From assembly GCA_036389335.1 (NCBI GenBank), contig DASVQC010000064.1:46428-110427 (forward strand): DNA of 64,000 nucleotides. The letters run 5' to 3'. The DNA comes from JAIVGV01 sp036389335. Its GTDB lineage: Bacteria > Acidobacteriota > Blastocatellia > Pyrinomonadales > Pyrinomonadaceae. The position numbers and the translations under genes are program-made. This document shows, one piece after another, positions 35,440-43,893 of the stretch; within the stretch, counting starts at the first letter, position 1; each line of letters starts with the position of its first letter. Under the pieces are notes generated by a model. It ran no database searches. It worked only from the letters and a program-made list of their open reading frames with translations, and was not told where the DNA came from.

Positions 35440-35653
35440 CGCTACCCTTTGACCTCCCAGTGTTCGCACGTTCCGAGACGCGAGTGGGGAGGGACGGAAG
35501 GGAGAGACTGCGCTCGTCTCGCCCCTATTCCTGAGCAAGACGGGTGCCACGCGCCGCCGCGCAGTCAACCTATTGCTTTCAGAGTCTTCGACTTACCCGC
35601 GCCGCCACGCGCGCACGCTTTCCAACGCGGGTCATACGGTATCGTGTAAAAAG

Positions 35654-35820
35654 AGCTGTTAGCTATGAGCCGTTAGCTGTTAGCCGACCCTTTGCGAGCG
35701 GCGCGGCTTCGCTCATTTCGTTCATAGTGACTAACCCGCCGGAGCGCCGAAAGCTAACCGCCAGCAGCTAACAGCTAATAGCTAACAGCTAATAGCTAAT
35801 AGCTAATAGCTAACAGCTTT
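35654..35820. repeat. Inverted array of AGCTAATAGCTAACAG units
   Basis: The right part (about 35765-35818) repeats GCTAATA/GCTAACA at least seven times. The left part (about 35654-35686) holds the complementary AGCTGTTAGCTATGAGCCGTTAG units. It is strikingly AT-richer than its surroundings and ends right at the stop of the beta-propeller gene. Between 35440 and 35822 no gene is supported. Confidence 0.82.
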
Positions 35821-35822
35821 CC

Positions 35823-38054
35823 TCACTTCCTCACGATGACGCGCGCGTTGCCCATGTTGCCGCTGGAGTCGAAGCCGCGGAGGGCGACGGTATGCTCGCC
35901 CGCGCCCGCGAGCGATAGCTCGAACGTGAAGGTCTCGCGCGCGCTGTCGGCGATGCCGTCGTCGGGGAAGACCGCGCGCCACGCGCCGCCGTCCACGCTG
36001 ACGTCTGCGCGCTTGACCATCCCGCCCGCGTCCTCCGCGACGAAGCTGAGCGTCACGCGCTCGCCCGCCACGCGCGCGTCGCCCGCGGCGCGAACCACGG
36101 GCGGCGTGTTATCGACGTCGAGCGGCTCGCTCGTGCGCTCGCCCGTCAGGGCCGCGCCCACGGCGTTGTCGGGCGCGTCGGTGGCGACGACGCGGAAGAC
36201 GTAGCGACCGTCGCCGAGCGCCGCGCCGTCCACCGTGAAGAAGTTGTCGCGCAGGCGCTCCTTCAGCAGCCGGAAGCTGCCCTCGCCGAGCGAGCGGTAG
36301 TAGATCGCGTATTCGAGCGAGTCGCCGTTGCGATCCTCGGCCTGCCACTGCAAAGAGATGGCCCCGCGCTGGTAGGCGCGACGGGCCGGCACCTGCGGCG
36401 TCGGCCCGAAGAGCGACGGGTCGATCCCCGAAGCCTCGACGTTCGGATCGGTCTGCACGACGAGCGCGGGCAGGAGCGCGACGCCCACCGGCAGCGTCGT
36501 GATCGACAGCACTTCCGGCGCGACGTTGCGCGGCAGGTACGCCACGCTCACGTCCTCGACGCGCGCCGCTTCGCCCATCCCGGCGGGCGCGCGCAGCACC
36601 GCGCGCCACTGGATGAAGCGCGCGCGCGGGCTCGTGATCGCCTCGCCCGCGGGCGCGCGGTAGGGCGCGCTCCAGTCGCTCCAAGTCATGTCGGGCCGCT
36701 CGGTGTTGCCCGAGCGGGTCTGCAACTCGACCGCGCCGCGACCGCGCCACCAGATGCGGCCCCACGCCGAGTTGAACTTCGCGTCGCGCACGGGCGACTC
36801 GTAAGTGCCCTCGCCCGCCGGCGCGTTGTCGAGCCGGAACAGCTTCCCCTGATTGCTCGACGCGGCGAACATCTCGGCCCCGCGCATGACGAACGACGAG
36901 ATTTGATCCTCGCTCGACTGCACGAGCAGCGTGTCGCGCCCGTCGTCCGTGACCACGTAGACGCGCCCCTTGTCGCTCGTCCCGATGAGGACGCCGCCGC
37001 CGGGTCTGGGCGCGACGGAGAAGGCGGTCGCCGTGGGCGAGCTCCACAGCACGTCCGCGCCGCCGTCCGGGAGCAGGTGAAAGACCGCGCTGCGCGCGGT
37101 CGAGAGGTCGCTGCGGCTGCGCGCGGGCGTCTGCTGTTGGGTGAACTGCGCGGCCTGACTGCCGCCCTCTTCGACCACGACGCTCGAAGTGACGGTCGTC
37201 CCCTGCGCGCCCGCGCCCGACGAGGAGGCCGCGGGGGTCGCGGGCTGGCTGCGCCCGCCCGACGCCGCGTCGCTCAGGGCGAGGACGTAGAGCGAGCCGT
37301 CCGCCGCCGGCGCGATCGAATGGATCTCGCGCAGCGGCGAGTCGAAGAGCGCGAACGCCTTGCCCTGCGGCGAGACGCGCAGCACGAGGCCGCCCGGATC
37401 GGTTCCCGCGATCAGGTTGCCCTGCGAGTCGGCGGCGAGCGAGATGACGTGCGTCTCGCTGATGTCGATGAGCAACGACTCCTGCGGCTTCGCGCCCGCC
37501 GCGCGCACGCGGTAAATCTTGCCCTGATCGCCCGTGCCGACGGCCAGCGCGCCGTCCGACATCACGGCGAGCGACCAGATGTACTTGTCGGGCGGATCGA
37601 AATACTCCGCGGCGCGCCCGTCCGGCGTGATGCGGTAGACCTTCCCCTCGGGCGAAGTGCCCGCGTAGAGCGCGCCGTCCTTGCCGACGACGAGCGCGCT
37701 CACGTCCAGTTCCGCCGAGTCGTAGAAGAGCGCGCCCTTGCCGTCCGGGCCGACGCGGAAGATGCGCCCGTCGTGGCCGGTGCCGAGGTAGACGTTGCCC
37801 TGCCCGTCAGCCGCGCTCGACCAGACGTAAGCCTGCTCGGTGTCGAAGACCTGCGCGAAGCGCGGCGCGATCATGAGCGCGCCCGTGTCGGTGACGGAGA
37901 CGCCGCGCGCCTCGCCCTTCAACAGCTCCTCGCGCGTGTCCGTCTCCCACACCACTGGGCCGCCCGCGCGCGCGCGCGGCGGCGCGGCGAGCGCGACGAG
38001 GACGAGTGAGAGGCCGAGACTTGCGACGCGGGAGCGGGTTGTGTTGTTGAGCAT
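35823..38054 (-). CDS. Large secreted beta-propeller protein
   Basis: 743 residues. A signal peptide (LGLSLVLVALAAPPRARA) is followed by repeated propeller-like blades: VWSSAADGQGNVYLGTGHDGRIFRV, ALVVGKDGALYAGTSPEGKVYRI, SLAVMSDGALAVGTGDQGKIYRV, SLAADSQGNLIAGTDPGGLVLRV and SIAPAADGSLYVLALSD. A Ser/Gly/Ala-rich linker with QAAQFTQQQ lies near residues 265-320, then more blades. The C-terminal third has fibronectin-III-like or Y_Y_Y-like strands (ISLQWQAEDRNGDSLEYAIYYRS, HTVALRGFDSSGNMGNARVIV). No kinase or enzyme domain is attached. It is probably an extracellular binding protein; the ligand is unknown. Confidence 0.88.
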   Translation of the reverse strand: MLNNTTRSRVASLGLSLVLVALAAPPRARAGGPVVWETDTREELLKGEARGVSVTDTGALMIAPRFAQVFDTEQAYVWSSAADGQGNVYLGTGHDGRIFRVGPDGKGALFYDSAELDVSALVVGKDGALYAGTSPEGKVYRITPDGRAAEYFDPPDKYIWSLAVMSDGALAVGTGDQGKIYRVRAAGAKPQESLLIDISETHVISLAADSQGNLIAGTDPGGLVLRVSPQGKAFALFDSPLREIHSIAPAADGSLYVLALSDAASGGRSQPATPAASSSGAGAQGTTVTSSVVVEEGGSQAAQFTQQQTPARSRSDLSTARSAVFHLLPDGGADVLWSSPTATAFSVAPRPGGGVLIGTSDKGRVYVVTDDGRDTLLVQSSEDQISSFVMRGAEMFAASSNQGKLFRLDNAPAGEGTYESPVRDAKFNSAWGRIWWRGRGAVELQTRSGNTERPDMTWSDWSAPYRAPAGEAITSPRARFIQWRAVLRAPAGMGEAARVEDVSVAYLPRNVAPEVLSITTLPVGVALLPALVVQTDPNVEASGIDPSLFGPTPQVPARRAYQRGAISLQWQAEDRNGDSLEYAIYYRSLGEGSFRLLKERLRDNFFTVDGAALGDGRYVFRVVATDAPDNAVGAALTGERTSEPLDVDNTPPVVRAAGDARVAGERVTLSFVAEDAGGMVKRADVSVDGGAWRAVFPDDGIADSARETFTFELSLAGAGEHTVALRGFDSSGNMGNARVIVRK

Positions 38055-38216
38055 TCGGAAAGTTGTGACAGCGGGACTCCGGTTGCGCCGGCGCGAAACG
38101 CGCGGGCTGTTTCGGGCGGGGGCGTTTGACGACGCTGTGATAATACCCCGAAACGTGAGGTTGCCGAAACCGGCTCACACTTACGGCAGTCCGCAGTCGA
38201 GTTAAACTTAACCGTA

Positions 38217-38315
38217 GATTCGCCGCGGAGACGCCGGGAAGCCGCGGAGTTGGCGCGGAGGAAACATTTCAACCCTCCGTGCGACTCTGCGCGCCCTCGG
38301 CGACTCCGCGGTGAA
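38217..38315. repeat. CCGCGGAG-unit inverted repeat
   Basis: The left arm carries CGCCGCGGAGACGCCGGGAAGCC and GCGGAGTTGGCGCGGAGG; the right arm carries CCTCCGTGCGACTC and GCGACTCCGCGGTGAA. Imperfect pairing gives a long hairpin. The rest of the 38055-38377 gap holds no supported gene. Confidence 0.65.
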
Positions 38316-38377
38316 GATCGGATTCGCATCCGACGTACGAATCGCCATGATCGCGCCGCGCCCGCCCGCAGGCCCGA

Positions 38378-39061
38378 TCAACTCAGACGCCAGAAGGGCG
38401 AGTCGAACCCGAGCGCGTCGAAGAGGGCCTGCGCCTCCGCGACCGTCCGGCGCCGCCACCGTGGCTCGCCGCGATCAGTGTCGAACCACCCGCGCGCCAG
38501 ACGCCAGCACTCCTCGGGGGTGAACGTCTCGCCGCGCGCGAGCTTCCAGTCGCCGCACCACTTCTCGACGTGCCCCTCCGACCGGAAGAGCAGCATCGTC
38601 TTTCAGGTGAAGGCGAGGTCGTCCCACCAGCGCGCCGCCGGGAGCGCGAAGTGGACGACGCCCCGCGCCGCGGCGAGCGCGCCGCCCGCCACACCCAACC
38701 CCATCGCGTCGCCGCAGCACCCGCAAGAGGTTTTGATCTCGGCGTCGCGCTTGAGCATCGCCGGGACGCCGAGCGCGTCCCAGACGCAGTTGGCGAAGTA
38801 AGTCCGCCCGCCCGACTCGACGACGAAGGGGGTCGGCACGGCGGAGTAGGGCGGCAGCATCAGAATCTCGCCCGAGTCGCGCTGCAGGACGAGGACGTGC
38901 GCGTCCGCGAGGCGACGGAGCGACGCGGCGATCTCACCCGCGCCGCGCGAAAGCCCCGCCGCGGCCTGCGAGATCGTCGGGGGCAGGCCCTCGCGCTCCG
39001 TGAAATCGTAGGCGGCGCGGCGCACCTCTCTGTCGAAATCCTCTTCACGCCTCTGGCTCAT
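38378..39061 (-). CDS. MerB-like (alkylmercury lyase family) selenoprotein, UGA = Sec153
   Basis: The frame runs from ATG 39061 through a TGA at 38605-38603 to a second TGA at 38380-38378 (227 residues if the first is decoded). The sequence is continuous across it: HFALPAARWWDDLAFT, then UGA, then KTMLLFRSEGHVEKW. MerB organomercurial lyases have about 210 residues and use Cys96, Asp99 and Cys159; here Cys92, Asp95 (ANCVWDALG) and codon 153 take those places, and the flank after it matches the MerB HVHFFAS...W region. Thus UGA replaces the catalytic cysteine. A hairpin with a GGUC loop starts 11 nt downstream, as in bacterial SECIS elements. Extra cysteines lie at 113, 115 and 116 (TSCGCCG). 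The N-terminus is a winged-helix-like region. It follows a MoeB-like gene by 31 bp. C-Hg cleavage is the family reaction; the actual substrate may differ. Confidence 0.85.
38571..38592 (-). promoter_or_regulatory. Candidate bacterial SECIS element
   Basis: Immediately downstream of the in-frame UGA, TGCTCTTCC pairs with GGAGGGGCA over 9 bp (two G-U pairs), closing a 4-nt loop GGUC. The loop begins 20 nt after the UGA. Bacterial SECIS elements need a small loop with G in its first positions at roughly 16-37 nt from the UGA; the E. coli fdhF loop is GGUCU. Confidence 0.75.
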
Positions 39062-39092
39062 AAACTCCGCCCCCCGAAACTTGCCGCGCGCC

Positions 39093-40109
39093 TCAACTGC
39101 CGACGTAGCGCGCGTAGAGCGAGCGCGCCGTCGCCGGGTCGCCCGTGCCGCGCACGATGGCGCGCGCGTCTTTGAAGACGGTCAGCTCGTAGCCTTCGGC
39201 GCTCAGTCTGACGAGGTACTCGTTCGCCTTGACCTCGCCCGCCGGGCGCAGGCGCGCGGCGAGCGCGGCGAGATCGATCTGCGACGCGCGCGCCGGGGAG
39301 ACCTGCACGGCGTCGCGCCCGCACATCACGGCGGCCATCTCCTTCGACTCCGCCTCCAGCGTCTCGTAGCGACCGAGCGCGCACGTGGGGCAGTCGGGCG
39401 CGGGCGCGCCGAGCCTGATCCGCCGCCACTCGTTGCGCCACACGTCGAACTGCATGAGCGCGCCGTGCAGGTCTCCGACGTGGCCGGTGAGGAGCTTGAG
39501 GGCTTCGGCGATCTGAACCGCGGCGACGACCGAGATGATCGGCATGATGACGCCCGCCGTGTCGCACGTCTCGGCGGAGGCGGCGGGCGGCGTCTCCTCG
39601 AAGACGCAGCGCAGGCACGGGGTCGCGCGCGGCCTGACGGTCATCGTCACGCCGTAGGAGCCGACCGCCGCGCCGTAGACCCACGGGACGCCGCGCTTGA
39701 CGCAGGCGTCGTTGACGAGGTACCGCGTCGCGAAGTTGTCCGTGCCGTCGAGCACGAGGTCGCGATCCGCGACGAAGCGCTCCACGTTGTCGTGCCGCGC
39801 GTCGGCGACTTCGGCCTCGACCTCGACGTCGGAGTTGATCTCGGCGACGCGCCGCGCCGCCGCGACCGCCTTCGGCAGGCGCTCGCGCGCGTCACGCTCG
39901 GTGAACATCGTCTGCCGCTGGAGGTTCGACTCCTCGACGAAGTCTCGATCCACGACGCGCAGATGTCCCACCCCGGCGCGCGCCAAGGCTTCGACCTGGG
40001 CCGAGCCGAGCGCGCCGCAGCCGACGACGAGCGCGCGCGACCCGCGCAGGCGGCGCTGCCCTTCCCCGCCGATCCCGGCGAACAGAATTTGACGGCTGTA
40101 CCTGTCCAC
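39093..40109 (-). CDS. MoeB/ThiF-type E1-like adenylyltransferase
   Basis: 338 residues. It adenylates the C-terminal glycine of a sulphur-carrier protein (MoaD or ThiS class) in cofactor synthesis. Motifs: nucleotide-binding VVGCGALGS, VVDRDFVEESNLQRQTMF with the catalytic Arg, VLDGTDNFATRYLVND, zinc ligands in CLRC and CPTC, and the catalytic-type Cys in ETCDTAGVIMP. A C-terminal extension of about 70 residues (YLVRLSAEGYELTVFKDARAIVRG) looks like an added alpha/beta unit often seen with MoeB/ThiF relatives. No moaD, thiS or moaE lies nearby. It is between aroDE and the Sec-MerB gene on the same strand, so its partner protein is unknown. Confidence 0.9.
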   Translation of the reverse strand: MDRYSRQILFAGIGGEGQRRLRGSRALVVGCGALGSAQVEALARAGVGHLRVVDRDFVEESNLQRQTMFTERDARERLPKAVAAARRVAEINSDVEVEAEVADARHDNVERFVADRDLVLDGTDNFATRYLVNDACVKRGVPWVYGAAVGSYGVTMTVRPRATPCLRCVFEETPPAASAETCDTAGVIMPIISVVAAVQIAEALKLLTGHVGDLHGALMQFDVWRNEWRRIRLGAPAPDCPTCALGRYETLEAESKEMAAVMCGRDAVQVSPARASQIDLAALAARLRPAGEVKANEYLVRLSAEGYELTVFKDARAIVRGTGDPATARSLYARYVGS

Positions 40110-40152
40110 GTTATCTAAAGCCGCGAGGGCAAAACTCGACTCGCCCCTACAA

Positions 40153-41727
40153 TCATTCGTGCGCCAACTTTCTCCCCGCCGCTCTCCCCATCACCCCGAC
40201 CGGGGCGGGATCATTCGTCCACAGCTCGAACTGCGCGGCGGCCTGGGCGACGAGCATCGGGAGGCCGCCGACGATCCGCTCGCAGCCCGCCGCGCGCGCC
40301 TCGCGCATGAAGCGCGTCTCGGAAGGATTGTAGACGAGATCGTAGGCGACTCTCACGCCGCGCAGCGCGTCGGCGGTCGCGGGCGTCTCGGCCTCGCGCG
40401 CGCCGCGCGTGCCGAGCGGCGTCGCGTTGACGGCCACGTCGAAGCCCGTCAAGCGCGCGCCCGCGAGGGCCTGCGAGTCGGCGCCGAAGAGTTCGGCGAG
40501 GGGGCGCGCGCGGGAAGCGTCGCGCGCGAAGACGGTCGCGCGCGCGCCCGACGCGCGCAGGCTCCAGAGCAGCGCGCGGGCCGCGCCGCCCGCGCCGAGG
40601 ACGGCGACCCGCGCGCCGCCGAGATCGAGCGAGCCGGCGAGGGGGACGAGCGAGGCCGCCGCGTCGGTGTTGTACCCGTGCAGCTCTTCGCCTTCGACGA
40701 CGACGGTGTTGACCGCGCCGATCTCGCGCGCCGACTCCTCGACGCGGTCGAGCGCGTCGATGATCGCGCCCTTGTGCGGCGCGGTGACGCTGAAGCCGCG
40801 CAGGTTCCAATCCAGCTCGCGCGTCAAAGGGTGCGCCATGCGGCGCGCGAAGGCGCGCGGGTCGCGCACCTCGAAGGGCACGTAGACGGCGTCGAGCCCG
40901 CGCGCGGCGAACGCGGCGTTGTGCATGTGCGGCGAGACGGAGTGGGCGACGGGCGAGCCGACGAGGCCCGTGATCGCCGTGCGCCCGCCGATCGAATCGA
41001 CGCGGTAGAGTTCGCGAAGCTCCGCGGCTGTGATCTGGCCGGGCGCGGTCGCGCCCCCGTCGTCGAGCGAGCCGAACGTGAGGAACGCGCCGCGCGAGGG
41101 CGCGAGCACGCGCGTCATGAGTCCGGCCTCGCCCATCGCGACGGCGATCACGTCGCGGCGGTCGCGGCGCGCGCGTTCGAGCAGGCCGAAGAGCGGGAGG
41201 CAGTCGGTCGCGTCGGCGGCGCGGGCGGCCAGTTTCGGGATCGAGTGGGGGACGCTCGCGGCCTGCTCGTAGATCGAAGCGAGGTCGGCGGGGACGCGCG
41301 CGAAGTCGTGTCGGGAGACGATGAGGGTGATGCCGTCGAAGATTCGCAGCAGGTCTTCACGCCGTCGCGGGTCGGAGACGAGGTCGAGTTCGAGATCGAC
41401 GAAGTCGGGGCGCGTCGCCGCGTCGCCCAAGAGCGGGCGGAGGCGTCGCGTCCAGAAGTCGAGTCGGGTCGCGGCGTCGAGTTCGCGTTGGCCGCCCTGC
41501 TCGCGCGGGCGGAAGGTGAGCACGAAGGGGCGGGTGCGGGCGCGCGCGAGCGCGGGGAGTTGAGAGAGCGCGGCGTCGAGCTGCGCGTCGTCTTCTAAGC
41601 AGTCGAGGCGCAGCTCGACGAGGTCGGCGTGCCGGACGGCGCGCTCGACTGCCGCGGCGAGATCATTCGCGCGGCGGACGCAGACGGGGACGCAGACGCG
41701 GGCGCGCGCTTTATTGATCGTGGTCAA
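40153..41727 (-). CDS. aroDE: Fused 3-dehydroquinate dehydratase (type I) / shikimate dehydrogenase
   Basis: 524 residues catalysing two successive steps of the shikimate pathway. Residues about 10-240 are type I AroD: ELRLDCLED, LIVSRHDF with the active-site His and HSIPKLAARA with the Schiff-base Lys. Residues about 248-515 are AroE: LVGSPVAHSVSPHMHN (substrate Ser residues), FSVTAPHKG (catalytic Lys), GYNTDAAA (catalytic Asp), VLGAGGAARALLWSL (NADP) and AVNATPLGTRG. The start is TTG 41727, the only one near the domain N-terminus, and it overlaps the zinc-ribbon gene by 17 bases. AroD-AroE fusions are known from plants and some bacteria. Confidence 0.94.
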   Translation of the reverse strand: MTTINKARARVCVPVCVRRANDLAAAVERAVRHADLVELRLDCLEDDAQLDAALSQLPALARARTRPFVLTFRPREQGGQRELDAATRLDFWTRRLRPLLGDAATRPDFVDLELDLVSDPRRREDLLRIFDGITLIVSRHDFARVPADLASIYEQAASVPHSIPKLAARAADATDCLPLFGLLERARRDRRDVIAVAMGEAGLMTRVLAPSRGAFLTFGSLDDGGATAPGQITAAELRELYRVDSIGGRTAITGLVGSPVAHSVSPHMHNAAFAARGLDAVYVPFEVRDPRAFARRMAHPLTRELDWNLRGFSVTAPHKGAIIDALDRVEESAREIGAVNTVVVEGEELHGYNTDAAASLVPLAGSLDLGGARVAVLGAGGAARALLWSLRASGARATVFARDASRARPLAELFGADSQALAGARLTGFDVAVNATPLGTRGAREAETPATADALRGVRVAYDLVYNPSETRFMREARAAGCERIVGGLPMLVAQAAAQFELWTNDPAPVGVMGRAAGRKLAHE

Positions 41728-42250
41728 GCAGTTTCGTCGTGCCTTCGGTGACGCTGGCGGGCGGGTGGAACTCCGCGGTGTCGCGGCGCGGCGGCGGCGG
41801 GAGCGTGGCGGCTTGCCGCGGCGGCGGGGGGAGCGTCGGCGGGGGCGCGTAGCCGTGAAGCTGCGCCGCCTTCTGCTGCTCCTTCCAGCGCAGGTACTCG
41901 GAGACGCCCGCGCCGATCATGAAGAAGGCCGGGATGAACATCCAGAAGCCCCACATGTGGCCGCCGGGCATGAGCAGCATGATGGCGAGCGCGACGGCGA
42001 TGAAGCCGATGCCGCCGAAGAAGGGGACGACCGCGCCGTCGATGCTCGCCGGCTTCTTGTTCTCGCGCGAATGCTTGCGCTCGCGCTTCAGCTCGCGCCG
42101 CTCGCCGCGGCTGAGCGGCGCGCCCGCGGTCGCGCGCGGGTCTTCGAGCACGCCCATGAGCGCCTGCGGGACGAGCGAGATGTTCGAGCCGCAGCCGCGG
42201 CAGAAGCTCGCCGCCGCCGCGTTCTCCGCTCCGCACTTGGGACAAAACAT
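41711..42250 (-). CDS. Zinc-ribbon membrane protein with C-terminal SVTEGTT motif
   Basis: 179 residues from ATG 42250, preceded by GAGGAGGCGAAA; the longer frame to 42289 lacks support. The N-terminus is a zinc ribbon (MFCPKCGAEN...FCRGCG), followed by a basic linker, two membrane segments (FIAVALAIMLLMPGG and WGFWMFIPAFFMIGAG) and a Pro-rich tail ending PASVTEGTTKLLDHDQ. The gene at 42385 and one at 54957 share the ribbon, the membrane part and the final motif. The 3' end overlaps aroDE. Function unknown. Confidence 0.85.
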   Translation of the reverse strand: MFCPKCGAENAAAASFCRGCGSNISLVPQALMGVLEDPRATAGAPLSRGERRELKRERKHSRENKKPASIDGAVVPFFGGIGFIAVALAIMLLMPGGHMWGFWMFIPAFFMIGAGVSEYLRWKEQQKAAQLHGYAPPPTLPPPPRQAATLPPPPRRDTAEFHPPASVTEGTTKLLDHDQ

Positions 42251-42308
42251 TTTCGCCTCCTCACTGACGCACGCGCGCACGCGCTTCAATTTCGACCGTC
42301 TTCTCTTA

Positions 42309-42362
42309 GCGTCTTTGCGCCTTTGCGTGAGGTTAAATTCTCACGCAAAGGCGCAAAGACGC
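42309..42362. repeat. Perfect 23-bp inverted repeat (GCGTCTTTGCGCCTTTGCG type)
   Basis: Arms 42309-42331 and 42340-42362 are exact inverse complements around GTTAAATT. The same GTCTTTGCGCCTTTGCGTGAG word recurs near 51.08 kb. It lies between two zinc-ribbon genes and would form a strong hairpin in their transcript. Confidence 0.88.
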
Positions 42363-42384
42363 AAAGGGAGGCGCGGGGGCGTGG

Positions 42385-42912
42385 TCAGATCGATCTCGGA
42401 TCGTCTTCGCGCGCGACGGTGTCGAGGTGCCGGGTCGTCCCCTCGGTGACGCTCGGCGGGGGCGCGACGATCTCGGAAGTGTCGGCGGGCGCGATCTCGT
42501 TGAAGGCGACGTGCGGCAGCGCGGTCGTCTCGCTCGCGCCGACCGGGCGCGTCGCGCCCTTGATCCCGCCGGGCAGGTGGCCCGACTGCCGCCACGCGTG
42601 CTGCGAGAGCAGCCCGACGCCCTTGCTGATCTTCGCTATCGCGGGGAAGATGAACCAGAACGTCATCCACCAGAACTGCCGGAAGTAGAACATCACGGCG
42701 AGGAAGAGGAGCAGGTAGCAGAGCCCCCCGGCGAGGTTGCGCGCGCCGCGCTCGACGCGCGACCTGCCGCGCTCGTCGAACTCGCTCAGATCGTCGTCGG
42801 CGCGCGCGAGCTGCCCCGTCAGGGCCTGCGGCACGAGGCTGATGTCCGCCCCGCACGCGCGGCAGAATTTCGCCTCGTCGAGATTTTGCGCCGCGCACTT
42901 GGGACAGAACAT
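42385..42912 (-). CDS. Zinc-ribbon membrane protein with C-terminal SVTEGTT motif
   Basis: 175 residues. N-terminal zinc ribbon (MFCPKCAAQN...FCRACG), then ADISLVPQALTGQL, nearly identical to SNISLVPQALMGVL in the downstream paralogue. Two hydrophobic segments (GGLCYLLLFLAVMFYF and WWMTFWFIFPAI) and a tail ending PPPSVTEGTTRHLDTVA. It starts 36 bp after rlmB on the same strand. The pair are tandem paralogues. The role is unknown; the ribbon is probably cytoplasmic. Confidence 0.86.
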   Translation of the reverse strand: MFCPKCAAQNLDEAKFCRACGADISLVPQALTGQLARADDDLSEFDERGRSRVERGARNLAGGLCYLLLFLAVMFYFRQFWWMTFWFIFPAIAKISKGVGLLSQHAWRQSGHLPGGIKGATRPVGASETTALPHVAFNEIAPADTSEIVAPPPSVTEGTTRHLDTVAREDDPRSI

Positions 42913-42948
42913 TCGATCACCCCGGCATAAAATTACGACGGGCCAGAC

Positions 42949-43893
42949 TCAGCCGCCCGTCGTCCGATTCTGTTTATACGCAGACTCGGAGGCCGTTGTT
43001 CGCTGCCTCACCGCTTCGTAGAGCACTACGCCTGCGGCCACCGAGACGTTGAGCGAGCTGATGCGACCGCGCAGGGGTATCCGCACGAGCGCGTCGCAGC
43101 GTTCGCGCACCAGCCGCCGGAGGCCCGAGCCTTCGCCGCCGAAGAGGAGCGCGCAGGGCTGCGTCCAGTCCCATTCGGTGTAGTCGATGTTGGCGTCGGC
43201 GTCGGTGCCGACCGTCCAGATGCCGCGCCCCTTCAAATCCTCTACGAGCCGCGCGACGTTGGCCGCGCGCGCCACCGGCAGATATTCGAGCGCGCCCGCC
43301 GCGGCCTTCGCCGCCGTCTCCGTCAGACCCGCCGCGCGCCGCTCCGGGATGAACAGCGCGTCCACGCCCGCGCACTCCGCCGTCCGCACGATCGCGCCGA
43401 GGTTGCGCGGGTCTTCCACGCCGTCGAGGACGACCGCGAGCGGCGGCTCGTCAGTCCCGACGCGCGCGGCGAGCCGTTCGAGCAACTCGTCGGCGTCGCG
43501 GTAGGCGACGGCGGCGACGTTGGCGATCACGCCCTGATGGTTCGCGCCCGGCGCGGCCATGCGCTGCAACTCGGCGCGCGGCGCGCGGCGCACGGGCACG
43601 CCCGCGGCGCGCGCCAGCTCGAAGAGATCGTGCAAACGTCCCTCGTGCGCGCCCTCGGCCACGGTCACGCGCTCGACGCGGCGGGAGCCCGCGCGCAAAG
43701 CCTCGACGACGGGCAGCAGGCCGTAGAGGTGCGCGCCGTCGGCGGCGGGCGCGCGCGGCGTCGGGTCGTCGCGGAAACTCTCACGGGGCCGTTCGTCGCG
43801 GCGATGGTCGGCGCGCGGGGGCCGCGCGTCTTCGCGTCTGTCTTCGCGTCTGTCTTCGCGTCTGTCTTCGTGTCTGCGGCGCGGTGGTTTCAT
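42949..43893 (-). CDS. rlmB: 23S rRNA 2'-O-ribose methyltransferase (RlmB/SpoU family)
   Basis: 314 residues. SpoU-class SPOUT enzyme, expected to methylate G2251 of 23S rRNA with S-adenosylmethionine. The substrate-binding domain begins at LYGLLPVVEALRAGSR. SPOUT motifs are LDGVEDPRNLGAIVRTAE, LLFGGEGSGLRRLVRERCD and IPLRGRISSLNVSVAAGVVLYEAV. The first 45 residues are a charged tail (RREDRREDRRED) encoded by tandem 12-bp repeats and are probably disordered. ATG 43893 was chosen because it overlaps the preceding stop by four bases (ATGA); the longer frame is an overlap with that gene. Confidence 0.93.
   Translation of the reverse strand: MKPPRRRHEDRREDRREDRREDARPPRADHRRDERPRESFRDDPTPRAPAADGAHLYGLLPVVEALRAGSRRVERVTVAEGAHEGRLHDLFELARAAGVPVRRAPRAELQRMAAPGANHQGVIANVAAVAYRDADELLERLAARVGTDEPPLAVVLDGVEDPRNLGAIVRTAECAGVDALFIPERRAAGLTETAAKAAAGALEYLPVARAANVARLVEDLKGRGIWTVGTDADANIDYTEWDWTQPCALLFGGEGSGLRRLVRERCDALVRIPLRGRISSLNVSVAAGVVLYEAVRQRTTASESAYKQNRTTGG
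43829..43877 (-). repeat. 12-bp tandem repeat inside rlmB
   Basis: Four near-identical copies of TCTTCGCGTCTG (plus-strand reading) encode the Arg-Glu-Asp-rich start of RlmB. Copy number could vary by slippage without changing frame. Confidence 0.8.
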
